From a virus, in IMG/VR virus record IMGVR_UViG_3300035704_000008, positions 1 to 64,000 of that record: 64,000 bases of DNA. One strand, 5' to 3'. Shown here piece by piece: positions 32,950-40,492 of the stretch. A program made the position numbers and the translations under genes. The notes below the pieces were generated by a model that saw only the letters and a program-made list of their open reading frames with translations, did no database searches and was not told the DNA's origin. The first letter of the stretch is position 1. The number at the start of each line of letters is the position of its first letter.

Positions 32950-32997
32950 CTCCCAGAGATTGCGGCAGCGCCCGCTCTCTGGGAGACGAGCGCTGCC
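32950..32997 (-). promoter_or_regulatory. Interlocked hairpins (pseudoknot) covering the HNH ribosome site
   Basis: Arms 32950-32959 and 32976-32985 are a perfect 10-bp inverted repeat. Arms 32964-32971 and 32990-32997 are a perfect 8-bp inverted repeat interleaved with it; all connecting loops are four bases. The order A-B-A'-B' is an H-type pseudoknot or two alternative hairpins. The GGGAG ribosome-site sequence of the HNH gene is within the 10-bp arm, so folding would hide it. Translational control is inferred. Confidence 0.75.
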
Positions 32998-33435
32998 TAA
33001 CCCTCAGTGATCAGCTGGGGGTTGACGCTGAGTAAATCATACCGCGCCACGTGGCGCGAGACTCTCCGTACACGCGGCAAGGCTGCGGCAGTCGGCTGGG
33101 TGTTCGAACCCAGCCGCCGATTCGAATGCCTTGCCAACTCGCAGTCCTGACCTGCGCTGTCACGGTCACCACCCTAGGGTGGTATCTGATGACCGGTCGA
33201 TGGTCACTGATGACCGGGCGGGTGGTCAGGGTGGTGGCCGCTGACCGTGGTCACTGTGGGTGGTGGCCGTGCGGGGTGGTTGGAGTCCCTCGCGGGTGGT
33301 CTGGTGGTCGCAGGTGGCAGGTGGTCAAGGCAAGCGACGGCCGGTCAGTCGATAGTCATCGCCTGTTGATCGTGTCCGTCTGTTCGCCTGCCGTATGCAG
33401 CCGTCATGTGCATAGTGCGGCCGTCATGTGCACGC
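32998..33435. other. Non-coding palindrome- and repeat-rich region, candidate cos/pac
   Basis: No credible gene in 438 bases. It contains a perfect 16-bp palindrome at 33043-33058 (CGCGCCACGTGGCGCG) and another at 33168-33183 (ACCACCCTAGGGTGGT). A nested hairpin has an 8-bp outer stem (33076-33083/33128-33135) and a 9-bp inner stem (33093-33101/33108-33116). CTGATGACCGG is repeated at 33186 and 33207, and GCCGTCATGTGCA at 33400 and 33420. Many GGTGGTC words lie at 33220-33330. Its place upstream of HNH and terminase genes fits a DNA packaging site. Confidence 0.6.
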
Positions 33436-33741
33436 CTACCACTGCCGTGCCTGTGCCCACGCCCGCACCCGTCCGCGCATCCGGTTGCCGCGCACCGCGC
33501 CGTCTGCCCTGTTGTGCCTGCGGCAGGACAGGCCGGGCAGGTAGCCGGTGCGGTCGGCTGTGTGCGGCAGGTCCAGGTAGCGGCGTGCCACGGACAGGGG
33601 CCAGTACGGGAGCGGCTCGCCGCCGTGGGCGCACAGGTCGCCGGGCCTGTACCTGGCTAGCCTGCGCTCACGCTCTGATTGGTGGACATGACCGTAGCCG
33701 CGAGATGTGGTCGATCCTGTCCACCGCACGCGCGCGGCCAC
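33436..33741 (-). CDS. HNH-like small protein
   Basis: 101 residues from GTG 33741. RRLARYRPGDLCAHGGEPL ... YLDLPHTADRTGYLPGLSCRRHNRADGA resembles the short HNH/restriction-like family in which CxxC..D-H..D..GY.G..H..CN forms the core, although the metal-site residues differ (DLPHT; SCRRHNR). It may be a degenerate or divergent nuclease. The start is uncertain. Confidence 0.6.
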   Translation of the reverse strand: MAARVRWTGSTTSRGYGHVHQSERERRLARYRPGDLCAHGGEPLPYWPLSVARRYLDLPHTADRTGYLPGLSCRRHNRADGAVRGNRMRGRVRAWAQARQW

Positions 33742-33745
33742 GGGC

Positions 33746-34036
33746 TTAGCCGGCGGGCGGTGCTGCTGGCGGCGCGATGGCGGCGACGCTGCTGACAGCG
33801 GTCTGCATCGAGGCGACGGCGGTGTCGAGGCCGGACAGGTCGAGCGACGGGTTGGCGTTCTTCAGCGCGGTGATCTCGTCCTCGATGCTGGTGGCCGCGG
33901 TGCCGAGGTCGGTGACGGCCTGCTGGATGGCCTGTACGTCGGTGTTGAGGTCGTCCTGCTGACTCATGATCACGTCCAGTTTCTTGTTGATGGTGTCGAG
34001 TTGGGCGAGGAGCTGCCGGTTGGTGACCATGGTCAC
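33746..34036 (-). CDS. Small coiled-coil protein
   Basis: 96 residues from GTG 34036 (GTGA overlap); ATG 34030 also possible. Heptad-like helices (LLAQLDTINKKLDVIMSQQDDL; VQAIQQAVTDLGTAATSIEDEITALK, in part) followed by Ala/Pro tail. Similar proteins occur in actinophage tail or lysis regions. Function unknown. Confidence 0.65.
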   Translation of the reverse strand: MTMVTNRQLLAQLDTINKKLDVIMSQQDDLNTDVQAIQQAVTDLGTAATSIEDEITALKNANPSLDLSGLDTAVASMQTAVSSVAAIAPPAAPPAG

Positions 34037-34269
34037 CTGGTGATGGTGTGGCCGGGGTGGTCGCGGGCTTCGCCCATGGCGTCGCGGATCCGGTCCTCAT
34101 CGGACGGATCGCGTACTGCGCGGTTGTGTTGCAGGGCGGCGGCCAGGGCGCGGCGGATGACCTCACGGTTATGCGCAGTAGCGGCGGAGGTGGGGAAGTA
34201 CTGGAGTCCTGGCGGCTCGAAGATGACGTCGGCCGCGCGGTCGACCATCTCGTCGGTGATCTCAGCCAT
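34033..34269 (-). CDS. Hypothetical protein
   Basis: 78 residues, ATG 34269. Helical and charged (ITDEMVDRAADVIFEPP, AHNREVIRRALAAAL). Overlaps the coiled-coil gene by four bases in the same operon. The pattern matches a family of short actinophage proteins without known function. Confidence 0.6.
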   Translation of the reverse strand: MAEITDEMVDRAADVIFEPPGLQYFPTSAATAHNREVIRRALAAALQHNRAVRDPSDEDRIRDAMGEARDHPGHTITR

Positions 34270-34279
34270 GGCCGTGATC

Positions 34280-34450
34280 CTAGGGGGCGCGGTGGCCGTA
34301 GTAGCCGGCGCGGTGCCAGCCCCACACGACCTCGGCGGAGACGGCGATGAGGCCGATGATGACCAGCCACGCGACAGTGTCAGCGTGCTGGTTGGTGAGC
34401 TTCAGGATGGCCGCGACGATGCCGCAGACGAACGCGATGACAGCGAACAT
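34280..34450 (-). CDS. Small two-helix membrane protein
   Basis: 56 residues from ATG 34450: MFAVIAFVCGIVAAIL, a short loop with NQHADT, VAWLVIIGLIAVSAEVVWGW and a polar end. A compact holin-like hairpin also seen in many actinophages as a short membrane protein. Lysis role is possible but unproven. Confidence 0.6.
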   Translation of the reverse strand: MFAVIAFVCGIVAAILKLTNQHADTVAWLVIIGLIAVSAEVVWGWHRAGYYGHRAP

Positions 34451-34507
34451 GGGCTAATTGGCCTCCGTCGCAGTGGGCGGTGCGGGGGATCGTGTAGCGC
34501 GGCATGG

Positions 34508-34651
34508 TCAGGGGACCGGCGGGCCGTCGATGCACACGTCGGCCGTGACGACACCATACTCGTCGGGGCAGAGCGCGACGATGGCGCCGTTGATGGTGGT
34601 GCCGCGGCGGATGCGGACCGCGAGCAGGTCGTAGCCGTCGTCCATGGCCAT
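34508..34651 (-). CDS. Hypothetical small protein
   Basis: 47 residues, ATG 34651 with GGAGGA five bases upstream, ending TGA 34508. Beta-rich (YDLLAVRIRRGTTINGAIV, YGVVTADVCIDGPPVP). A further possible 41-codon frame starts at 34505 but has weak support. Confidence 0.55.
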   Translation of the reverse strand: MAMDDGYDLLAVRIRRGTTINGAIVALCPDEYGVVTADVCIDGPPVP

Positions 34652-34672
34652 GGTTGTCCTCCGGGTGTGCGT

Positions 34673-34715
34673 CAGGCCCGGCACCGCCTCGGGGGCGGGG
34701 CATGTGCCGGGCCTG
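34673..34715. terminator. 12-bp stem-loop, leader hairpin or terminator
   Basis: CAGGCCCGGCAC (34673-34684) pairs perfectly with 34704-34715 around a 19-nt loop. No T-run follows on either strand, so factor-independent termination is uncertain. It lies in the leader between a possible promoter near 34822-34850 and the first small gene. Confidence 0.45.
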
Positions 34716-34821
34716 CTATAACGCGCCGGGCGCGGCCCGCAACGGGATGCTGGGGAGCGTGCGGGCCTGACCCGTGCGCACCGCCCACGGGGGGGATGTG
34801 GGCATGGTGCGCCAAGACCGT

Positions 34822-34850
34822 TGGTAACACCTAACCCATGGAGAAGTCAA
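34822..34850 (-). promoter_or_regulatory. Possible minus-strand promoter
   Basis: TTGACT (34850-34845) is followed after 17 bases by TTACCA (34827-34822). The -35 is good and the -10 poor. It would drive the small-gene operon 34651-33436 and perhaps the terminase/late operon beyond. Confidence 0.35.
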
Positions 34851-34859
34851 GAACTGACG

Positions 34860-35693
34860 TCATGTGTCGGCAGATAACGGCATACGCCGGTCGTACATGC
34901 CATACCGGTCACGGAGCACGGCGATGTGCTCGGCGTAATAGAGGTGATGGCGGCCATCCTGTCCGGCCGGGCTGATGAGGCCCCGGCGAGCCCAGCCGTA
35001 AATCCTGTGCGTCTTAACCCCGAAGCGCCTGGCGCCTTCGGGAACGGTGACCGTCTCATGAGAGACAAGCGGAGGCGGGGAGACGGCCGCGTGCTTCCAC
35101 TGGGCCTCCGGCGCGGAGACGGTCGCCCACGACGGATCAGGATCACCGTGCAGGCGGCGCAGCTGGCGGGCGTGCTCCAGGAGTTCCGGTGCGACACGGA
35201 AATATTCGCCCCGGCGTCTCAGGTGGCCGAACTGGCGGTGCCGCGCCTTCTCCAGGTCTTCCCCGCCGGGCTCGACGGCCAGTATCTTGTCGGGCATCAG
35301 GGCGCGGAAGCGGGTGGCTGGTTCTGTTGTGGTGCCGATCTTGACGACATCACCCCGGCGGACGTAGTAAACGACCGAACTGCTGTCGGCAACCATGAGG
35401 GTGATCTGCACGTAGGCAGGCTGGTTGCGGCGGCTCTGGCTCGCATCGAGCATTGCCCGCTGGTGACGGTGAGCGCCGAGTTTGGCCGCGATCTTGACCA
35501 CTGCCTCGTCGATTTCCACGTCGGCGTCTGCCATCTCGCGGAGGACGGCGATGACAGATGGCCATGCAGGGTCGGTCGTGTCGATGAGGCGCAGGAGCGC
35601 TTGATGGCTGGGACGCAGGCCGCTATCACCATCATTGATGCTGTTGGAGCGCCTGGTCTTCTGCGAGGTCCGGGCGTTGACGTAGAGTTCCAA
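34860..35693 (-). CDS. GIY-YIG nuclease fused to helix-turn-helix
   Basis: 277 residues from a TTG at 35693 (start uncertain). The central region VVYYVRRGDVVKIGTTTEPATRF ... EKARHRQFGHLRRRGEYFRV matches T5orf172/Mug113-type GIY-YIG domains, with the YY..R.G..KIG strand and E/H/R residues. The C-terminal VTVPEGARRFGVKTHRIYGWARRGLI is a MerR-like HTH. Probably a free-standing homing or defence nuclease, or a DNA-binding regulator with a GIY-YIG core. Confidence 0.75.
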   Translation of the reverse strand: MELYVNARTSQKTRRSNSINDGDSGLRPSHQALLRLIDTTDPAWPSVIAVLREMADADVEIDEAVVKIAAKLGAHRHQRAMLDASQSRRNQPAYVQITLMVADSSSVVYYVRRGDVVKIGTTTEPATRFRALMPDKILAVEPGGEDLEKARHRQFGHLRRRGEYFRVAPELLEHARQLRRLHGDPDPSWATVSAPEAQWKHAAVSPPPLVSHETVTVPEGARRFGVKTHRIYGWARRGLISPAGQDGRHHLYYAEHIAVLRDRYGMYDRRMPLSADT

Positions 35694-35725
35694 GTTGCCG
35701 TACCGCCTAGTTCGGTGTGGCCATG

Positions 35726-35758
35726 CCCCCGGCCTGTTAGCCCAGGTGCGGGGGTCTT
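35726..35758 (+). terminator. Stem-loop followed by TCTTTCT
   Basis: GC-rich stem (CCCCCGGCCTG with a near-complement ending CGGGGG at 35754) followed by TCTTTCT on the plus strand. It has the form of an intrinsic terminator for plus-strand transcription, though no plus gene is seen just upstream. On the minus strand it is the leader of the GIY-YIG gene. Confidence 0.45.
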
Positions 35759-35799
35759 TCTATGAACATTTTACCTTGCCGGGAGCTATCCGGAGATGA

Positions 35800-35832
35800 C
35801 TCAGCCCCGGCCTGCCGAAGACCGGGGCTGAG
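35800..35832 (-). terminator. 11-bp stem-loop after the secreted-protein gene
   Basis: CTCAGCCCCGG (35800-35810) pairs perfectly with 35822-35832 around an 11-nt loop, ten bases past the stop of the minus-strand secreted-protein gene. No T-run, but position and stability fit an actinomycete terminator. Confidence 0.6.
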
Positions 35833-35841
35833 CAGAAGCCA

Positions 35842-36654
35842 CTACGGGCAGAACGCGTATCCGGTGCTGAGCACGTCAGCAGGGTGAGTGCACCCCACGA
35901 CGGACCATTCCTCGTTCAGCTGGTCGTTCTCCGGGAACGCCAGGAGCGCGGAGCCGTCGCCGCCGCTGCCCTTGATGTCGAGGACGTACTGGGTGTTGCC
36001 CGAATGGAAGTTGCGGGACAGCGACTGGTTGACGAACAGCAGGCCGTTCGCGCCGGTCACGGGGGCCCACACCTGGTAGGCGTTGGCGTGGCCGGAGGTG
36101 ACGCTGTTCTCGTCGGCCGGGGTGGTGTTGCCGCCGATGTGGAAGGTTCCGTTGGTGTTGCAGTTCCGCAGCACCGTATTCCAGCGGAGCGCGCCGCGGG
36201 GGCCGTTGTTCTTCTGGACGACGGACAGGCACAGGTCGGAGCTGTTCGCGGTGAAGCTGGTGTTCGCGGCGGGCTGGACGGTGAAGCCGGGGATCTTGCC
36301 GTCGGGGGTGTACATGGCGACGTACTTGCCGAGGTTGCCGGGGCCGCCGGTGATGGCGCCGCCGACGGCGAAGACGGTGAAGTCCTCGCGGACGCTGGAC
36401 TGGGAGTCGAGGCGGACGCCGACGGGGCTGTTGAAGTAGTTTCCGGTGGCGGTGCCGGTGCCGAGGACGGCGAGGTCGAGGGTGCCGTGGCTGGCCAGGG
36501 CGGACTGGATGCCGCCGCACCCGATGGGGACGGTGGTGGCGCCAGCGGTGTGGGTGCAGGTGAGAGTGGTGGCGCTGGCCCAGGTGGCGCCGGCCAGGGC
36601 CATGGTGGCGGCGAGGATGACGCCCCCTGCGAGCGCTGTGATGCGTCTGATCAT
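35842..36654 (-). CDS. Secreted protein (moron)
   Basis: 270 residues from ATG 36654 with GGGAGA upstream. A clear signal peptide (MIRRITALAGGVILAATMALAG, shown in part, cut near ATWASA) is followed by a beta-rich secreted domain with six cysteines, Asn/Thr/Gly-rich repeats and NNGPRGALRWNT, ending VLSTGYAFCP. No enzyme motif seen. It is a monocistron with its own ribosome site and terminator, as expected for a lysogenic-conversion gene exported by the host. Confidence 0.75.
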   Translation of the reverse strand: MIRRITALAGGVILAATMALAGATWASATTLTCTHTAGATTVPIGCGGIQSALASHGTLDLAVLGTGTATGNYFNSPVGVRLDSQSSVREDFTVFAVGGAITGGPGNLGKYVAMYTPDGKIPGFTVQPAANTSFTANSSDLCLSVVQKNNGPRGALRWNTVLRNCNTNGTFHIGGNTTPADENSVTSGHANAYQVWAPVTGANGLLFVNQSLSRNFHSGNTQYVLDIKGSGGDGSALLAFPENDQLNEEWSVVGCTHPADVLSTGYAFCP

Positions 36655-36723
36655 GTTGGGCGTCTCCCGTTGTCGTCGGTTATGGTCAGTCAACCTATCG
36701 GACGCGCAGCCATGGCAGCCGGA

Positions 36724-36963
36724 TTACGTGCGGTCGTGTTGCTGCGTGGTGAGCCATGGTGCGAGGGCAGCGTGCAGGCGCTGCAGCTGGCCTATTTCGT
36801 ACAGGGACTGGCCGCGTCCGCCTTTGCGGCCTGATGTCGTCTCGCCTACGGGCTTGAGTTTCACGGCGCGGATGGCCATGCGGAACCGGGCCGGGTCGAC
36901 GGGCAGCCCGGCACGCTCGAACTCGGCGACGGCTTCGCTGATGGTCCAGCCATGGGCGGTCAT
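36724..36963 (-). CDS. Small helix-turn-helix-like protein
   Basis: 79 residues from ATG 36963. GWTISEAVAEFERAGLPVDPARFRMAIRAVKL then a glycine/arginine linker (TSGRKGGRG) and SLYEIGQLQRLHAAL. The pattern suggests a short winged or MerR-like DNA-binding domain. The function is unknown. Confidence 0.55.
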   Translation of the reverse strand: MTAHGWTISEAVAEFERAGLPVDPARFRMAIRAVKLKPVGETTSGRKGGRGQSLYEIGQLQRLHAALAPWLTTQQHDRT

Positions 36964-37032
36964 CTGGCGGCTCTCAGCGGGGGGTCGCCGCACGGGTCGC
37001 CGCGCATGCCGCGACGGCCGTAACCCCAGGTC

Positions 37033-37230
37033 TCAGTCCATGATGCGGGGGACGACACGCCGCCCGCCGCGGGTGAGGCACTCGACGGGATGGCGGGAGA
37101 CCTCCTCGCGGTTGTGGGGGCGGAGGATGACGAACCGGCGGTCGGCGTGGGCGGACTCGATGCCGGCGGCGCGGCCGGATATGGTGCGGCCGCAGTCGGG
37201 GCAGACGCCTTTCGCGTACTCCTGCGCCAT
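37033..37230 (-). CDS. Zinc-ribbon-like small protein
   Basis: 65 residues, ATG 37230. CPDCGRTISGR near the N-terminus and HADRRFVILRPHNREEV with later CLTRGGRRV give a CxxC...C arrangement. Common among actinophage small genes. Confidence 0.6.
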   Translation of the reverse strand: MAQEYAKGVCPDCGRTISGRAAGIESAHADRRFVILRPHNREEVSRHPVECLTRGGRRVVPRIMD

Positions 37231-37240
37231 GGCACCGCCT

Positions 37241-37897
37241 TCACCCGTCCAGGTCCACGTCAGCGTCGGGGACTAGTTCCCTCAGGCCGCCAGCCCATTC
37301 CAGGCAGGGCACCCCGCGCTCGTCAGTGCCCATGGTGGCGACCGGGCGGTAGCCGTTGTTGTCGGCGCAGTCCACCGCGTGGCACTTGGCCTGGCCGGAC
37401 GGACGGGCCGCCGCGTCAAGCAGGACCTTGATGGCGTAGCAGCCGCAGTACGGGCACGCTCGGCCCCGCACGTACCGCCATTGCTCCGCCTCGTCGATCG
37501 CGCGGACCTGACGGGCCTCATTCAGGCGCTGTTCCAGCTCGGATATGACCAGCCGGTACAGGTCGTCGTCGGCTACGTCGATCAGGCCGCAGATGGCGTC
37601 TAGTGCCTCGAGGGTGTTGGCGGCCGAGCCGCCGCGGACTGCGAGCGGGCCGGGACGGCGCGCGCCGGCGGCGTACTTCAGGACGCCTTCGAGCTGGCGG
37701 GCGGTGGCGTCGATGCCGGTCCTGGCGTAGAACGCCGGGGCGTTTCCCGGCAGGGGCGCGGCGGCGGCCCGGGCGTGCATGCCGGGCGCAGGCCCTTCAG
37801 CGGACGGCTCGGCGGTCTCGCGGGCCAGGCGCGGCAGGAGGGCGGCGAGCAGGTCGCAGGCTTCTTGCACGAGGTCCGCCGGATTGGTCACCGTCAC
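37241..37897 (-). CDS. Hypothetical protein with zinc knuckle
   Basis: 218 residues from GTG 37897. N-terminal helix (DLVQEACDLLAALLPRLA), central helical region, then RACPYCGCYAIKVLLDAAARP ... CHAVDCADNNGYRPVA, a CPYC...C..C zinc site. It belongs to a recurring actinophage type, often encoded near small DNA-associated genes. No enzyme motif recognised. Confidence 0.65.
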   Translation of the reverse strand: MTVTNPADLVQEACDLLAALLPRLARETAEPSAEGPAPGMHARAAAAPLPGNAPAFYARTGIDATARQLEGVLKYAAGARRPGPLAVRGGSAANTLEALDAICGLIDVADDDLYRLVISELEQRLNEARQVRAIDEAEQWRYVRGRACPYCGCYAIKVLLDAAARPSGQAKCHAVDCADNNGYRPVATMGTDERGVPCLEWAGGLRELVPDADVDLDG

Positions 37898-37966
37898 CTG
37901 CCCGTATCTGCCGGTATGAGGAGCTGTCCGGAGACCATGCTATTGGGGCTGGTGAGGTAGCGCGAG

Positions 37967-38152
37967 TTACGTGCGCGGAACGTCGGCCGTCGTCTCCCGG
38001 GGGGTACCTACGGCGACAAGCAAGAGTTTGCCGTCGGGGCCGTAGACGTGCTCGCCGGCCATAAGCAGGATCGGGATGCTATCTTCGCCCGCAGGCCCTG
38101 TGACCAGTCCCCCGGCGTGAATCTCCCGCTCGCCGTCGCTCTCGTCAGCCAT
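37967..38152 (-). CDS. Hypothetical small protein
   Basis: 61 residues, ATG 38152 overlapping the upstream gene by eight bases. Strand-rich middle (SIPILLMAGEHVYGPDGKLLLVAVG). Part of a run of small overlapping minus-strand genes (39322 to 37967). Confidence 0.55.
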   Translation of the reverse strand: MADESDGEREIHAGGLVTGPAGEDSIPILLMAGEHVYGPDGKLLLVAVGTPRETTADVPRT

Positions 38153-38321
38153 CGTTTTCCTCCGTCGTCTCCCGGGCGGTGCAGAACGCGTCGATCATCA
38201 GCGCGCCGAGCCGCACCAGCCGCACCTCATTCGCCGCCGTGATCCTCGCCGGGTGGCCCCGCAGCGCCAGCGCCACCGCCACGTCGACCACCAGCGCGGC
38301 GGCGTCGGCCTCCAGGACCAT
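38145..38321 (-). CDS. Hypothetical small protein
   Basis: 58 residues from ATG 38321 with CAGGAG eight bases upstream. Ala/Val/Leu-rich helices (ADAAALVVDVAVALALRG; NEVRLVRLGALMIDAF). Not a classical membrane segment. Function unknown. Confidence 0.55.
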   Translation of the reverse strand: MVLEADAAALVVDVAVALALRGHPARITAANEVRLVRLGALMIDAFCTARETTEENDG

Positions 38322-38404
38322 GCGGCGCTCCTGCGGGGACGGGCCGGGGGCAGCGCGGAAGACGCGCGCCAGGGCGGGATGGTGACCGAACGGTCAGCGT
38401 TATC

Positions 38405-38557
38405 TTAGCGGGGCGGCTGGTCATCGGCGGCCTGGCCGTCGAGGCGGTCGGCCAGCTCCCTCAGCAGCGTCCCGGCGAGCCGGTCAAGGTCACCGGGACG
38501 GCGGCGCAGCTCGAGACCGACCTCACGGGCACGGGCGGCGAGTTCCTGGTCGTTCAT
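38405..38557 (-). CDS. Hypothetical small protein
   Basis: 50 residues from ATG 38557 (ATGA overlap), ending TAA 38405. Charged helix (LAARAREVGLELRRRPGDL). Same operon as the next upstream gene. Confidence 0.55.
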   Translation of the reverse strand: MNDQELAARAREVGLELRRRPGDLDRLAGTLLRELADRLDGQAADDQPPR

Positions 38558-38904
38558 AGCGTCAGGTCTCCGTATTGCGAGCCGTACTGGAGGATCTTGC
38601 CGTCGTCGTCAATCCAGATCTCTGTGATGCAGATCTTCGCTCCTGTGCTGCGGTGGGTGAACGTGGCGCCGAGCTGAAGGTTTTCCCACCATCCCTGCCA
38701 GCGACCGTGGTGGTCCTGATAGGTGGGCGTCTCGAAGCGCTCGACGGTGAAGCGGTAGCGGTGCAGCGGCAGGCCCCACGGCTTGAGATCCTCGCGGAGC
38801 TGGGCCTCGATCCTGGCCCGCCTCGGCCCGCGCAAGAACTTGGCACGGGCAGGGGGGCGCGACGTGCCCATGCCGATTGTCACCACGCCAGACGTCCCGC
38901 TCAT
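38554..38904 (-). CDS. Hypothetical protein
   Basis: 116 residues from ATG 38904 (ATGA overlap). Basic N-terminus (RPPARAKFLRGPRRARIE) then a beta-rich domain (RYRFTVERFETPTYQ, KICITEIWIDDDGKILQYG). No recognised family. Confidence 0.6.
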   Translation of the reverse strand: MSGTSGVVTIGMGTSRPPARAKFLRGPRRARIEAQLREDLKPWGLPLHRYRFTVERFETPTYQDHHGRWQGWWENLQLGATFTHRSTGAKICITEIWIDDDGKILQYGSQYGDLTL

Positions 38905-39086
38905 GTCGTGCTCCCTGCGTCGTGCTCCTGGGTGGCCGAGCGCCGCGCCCGGTACTCGGCTAGGGCCTCGTCGAGCAGTTCCCGGACGGTGATCCCGCGC
39001 CGCTCGACCTCTGCCAGCACCCACGGCTTGAGCGAGGGGTCTACCGAGTGCCAGCCGATGAGGGGCGTGGCGTTCTTGCCGGTCAT
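38901..39086 (-). CDS. Ribbon-helix-helix-like small protein
   Basis: 61 residues. PLIGWHSVDPSLKPWVLAEVERRGITVRELLDEALAEYRARR has the strand-helix-helix outline of RHH proteins or ParD-type antitoxins. No obvious toxin partner among the adjacent genes, unless the 116-residue neighbour serves. Confidence 0.55.
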   Translation of the reverse strand: MTGKNATPLIGWHSVDPSLKPWVLAEVERRGITVRELLDEALAEYRARRSATQEHDAGSTT

Positions 39087-39322
39087 CAGGGCTCAACAGT
39101 GCGGACATTAACTGCTGCGCGGTAGTTCTTGTCGGTCCCGTCCGATGGGATCGTGCCGCTGACCTTGTAGTCGGGCACGATCTCAAGCTGGCGGCTGTCG
39201 CCGAAGAAGGCCCGCGCCTTGTCCAGTGCTGCCAGCTCGATCTCGTCGGCTGTATCGCCGAACACGACGACGTTGAGAATGCGGCCGGGCGACTGCTGTC
39301 GCTGGGTGATGTCCTCGTCCAT
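39086..39322 (-). CDS. Hypothetical small protein
   Basis: 78 residues, ATG 39322, stop overlapping the next start by one base. Central RILNVVVFGDTADEIELAALDKARAFFG suggests a small alpha/beta fold. First gene of the overlapping run. Confidence 0.55.
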   Translation of the reverse strand: MDEDITQRQQSPGRILNVVVFGDTADEIELAALDKARAFFGDSRQLEIVPDYKVSGTIPSDGTDKNYRAAVNVRTVEP

Positions 39323-39376
39323 GCCTGCTCCCTTGCTAGGTGGTAGTTACTACTCTAGCCGGGGTAGTAACTACCG

Positions 39377-40270
39377 TCAAGGAGTCTTCGCCGCGCTCTT
39401 GCCCTGGCGTCCCCGGCGGCGGTAGACGGTCCGCTCCGACACGCCATCGCGTGCCGCCTCCGCCTCGACGGACAGCCTGGGCTTGACGGTGACAGCCGTG
39501 TCGCGGACTGGCGGCGGGGGTGACAGTGGCGTGTCACCCCCGCTGTCACCCCCTGTCACCAGGGCGGGCGGGTATACCAGGGCGATGGCCCTCGCCGGGT
39601 TAACCTCACCGGCCCACGTCGCCGCCCGCATGACCCGGGCCGACCGGTACCCGTGCCACAGCCACCGCGTCGCCCCCAGCCGGACAGCATGCGGATCAAT
39701 GTCACCAGCGGCCATCAGCGCATCCCGCGACACCCGCCTCGAGTGCACCGACCACAGCCACGGAGACGACACCGACATCAGCCCGAACGTCACTGCCGCG
39801 AACGTCGGCCGCCACCCCGCCGCCATGTAATGGGAGTAGTTCATGACGCCGATGACCAGCGCGAACGAATAGGCGGCCAGCCGCAGCCGCAGCGCGCTGT
39901 CACCAGCCGTCAGCGCCAGGTGCGCCTGCCACGCCAGGTAGACAGCCACCGACTCCAGGGTGACAGCCACCAGCACCTGACCCTCCGCGGGCCACGGCAG
40001 GTGGACGCGGAGGAACGCCAGCTGGCCGGCGAACGCGACGGCGTTGACCAGGACGATGGGGACGGCGGCCAGCCAGCCGCGGTGCGAGGTGACAGCGTGG
40101 CGGGCGGACGCGACACGCTGCCAGCGTCCTGGGTCGTCCTGCTGCGGCCATGACGACACGGGGCCGCCCTGGCGGCCCTGCATGGCGGGCGCGATGGCGA
40201 GCGGGACCAGCTGGTGGCCGTTCGCGATGGCGCCGTCGATCGGGGGTGAATGGCGTCCCATGGTTGTCAT
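39377..40270 (-). CDS. DUF2637-like membrane protein (SpdB-like)
   Basis: 297 residues. Four hydrophobic segments lie between about residues 65 and 175 (LAAVPIVLVNAVAFAGQLAFL; VLVAVTLESVAVYLAW; LRLAAYSFALVIGVMNY; FAAVTFGLMSVSSPWLW), followed by VHSRRVSRDALMAAGDIDPHAVRLGATRWLW. This is the layout of DUF2637 proteins encoded with spread and transfer genes of actinomycete plasmids and integrative elements. A C-terminal SVEAEAARDGVSERTVYRRRG segment is HTH-like. With the FtsK-type ATPase upstream it suggests a conjugation-like or DNA-translocation module. Confidence 0.7.
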   Translation of the reverse strand: MTTMGRHSPPIDGAIANGHQLVPLAIAPAMQGRQGGPVSSWPQQDDPGRWQRVASARHAVTSHRGWLAAVPIVLVNAVAFAGQLAFLRVHLPWPAEGQVLVAVTLESVAVYLAWQAHLALTAGDSALRLRLAAYSFALVIGVMNYSHYMAAGWRPTFAAVTFGLMSVSSPWLWSVHSRRVSRDALMAAGDIDPHAVRLGATRWLWHGYRSARVMRAATWAGEVNPARAIALVYPPALVTGGDSGGDTPLSPPPPVRDTAVTVKPRLSVEAEAARDGVSERTVYRRRGRQGKSAAKTP

Positions 40271-40492
40271 GCTGGCTCCTGGTCGTGGCTGCCGCGGGGT
40301 AGTTGCGTGAACGTAACCGGCGAGGGCGGCCTAACTCGCCCGAGCGCAGGTAGATCATGATGATGACTATCGCGATGAGGCAGCAGGCAGCTCCTGCCAG
40401 CCTCTCAGCAGGAGGCATGCTGGCGAAGAAGTGGCAGGTAGCGCGCCCTGCTGCCGCGCCTGACCCTGAATATCGCGGGCACGCTCCCGTTT

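Noticed and set aside
33076-33135. tRNA-like fold with 8-bp closing stem and GTTCGA loop
   Set aside because: Lacks a D-arm, and the T-arm does not pair; only a nested hairpin is supported.
33051-33749. 232-codon plus-strand frame near the terminase genes
   Set aside because: Composition (Arg/Gly/Cys/Ser) is not protein-like; it crosses the palindromes and the minus-strand HNH-like gene.
34380-34505. 41-codon frame MPRYTIPRTAHCDGG... on the minus strand
   Set aside because: Overlaps the membrane-protein gene by 71 bases with Arg/His-rich text and no ribosome site.
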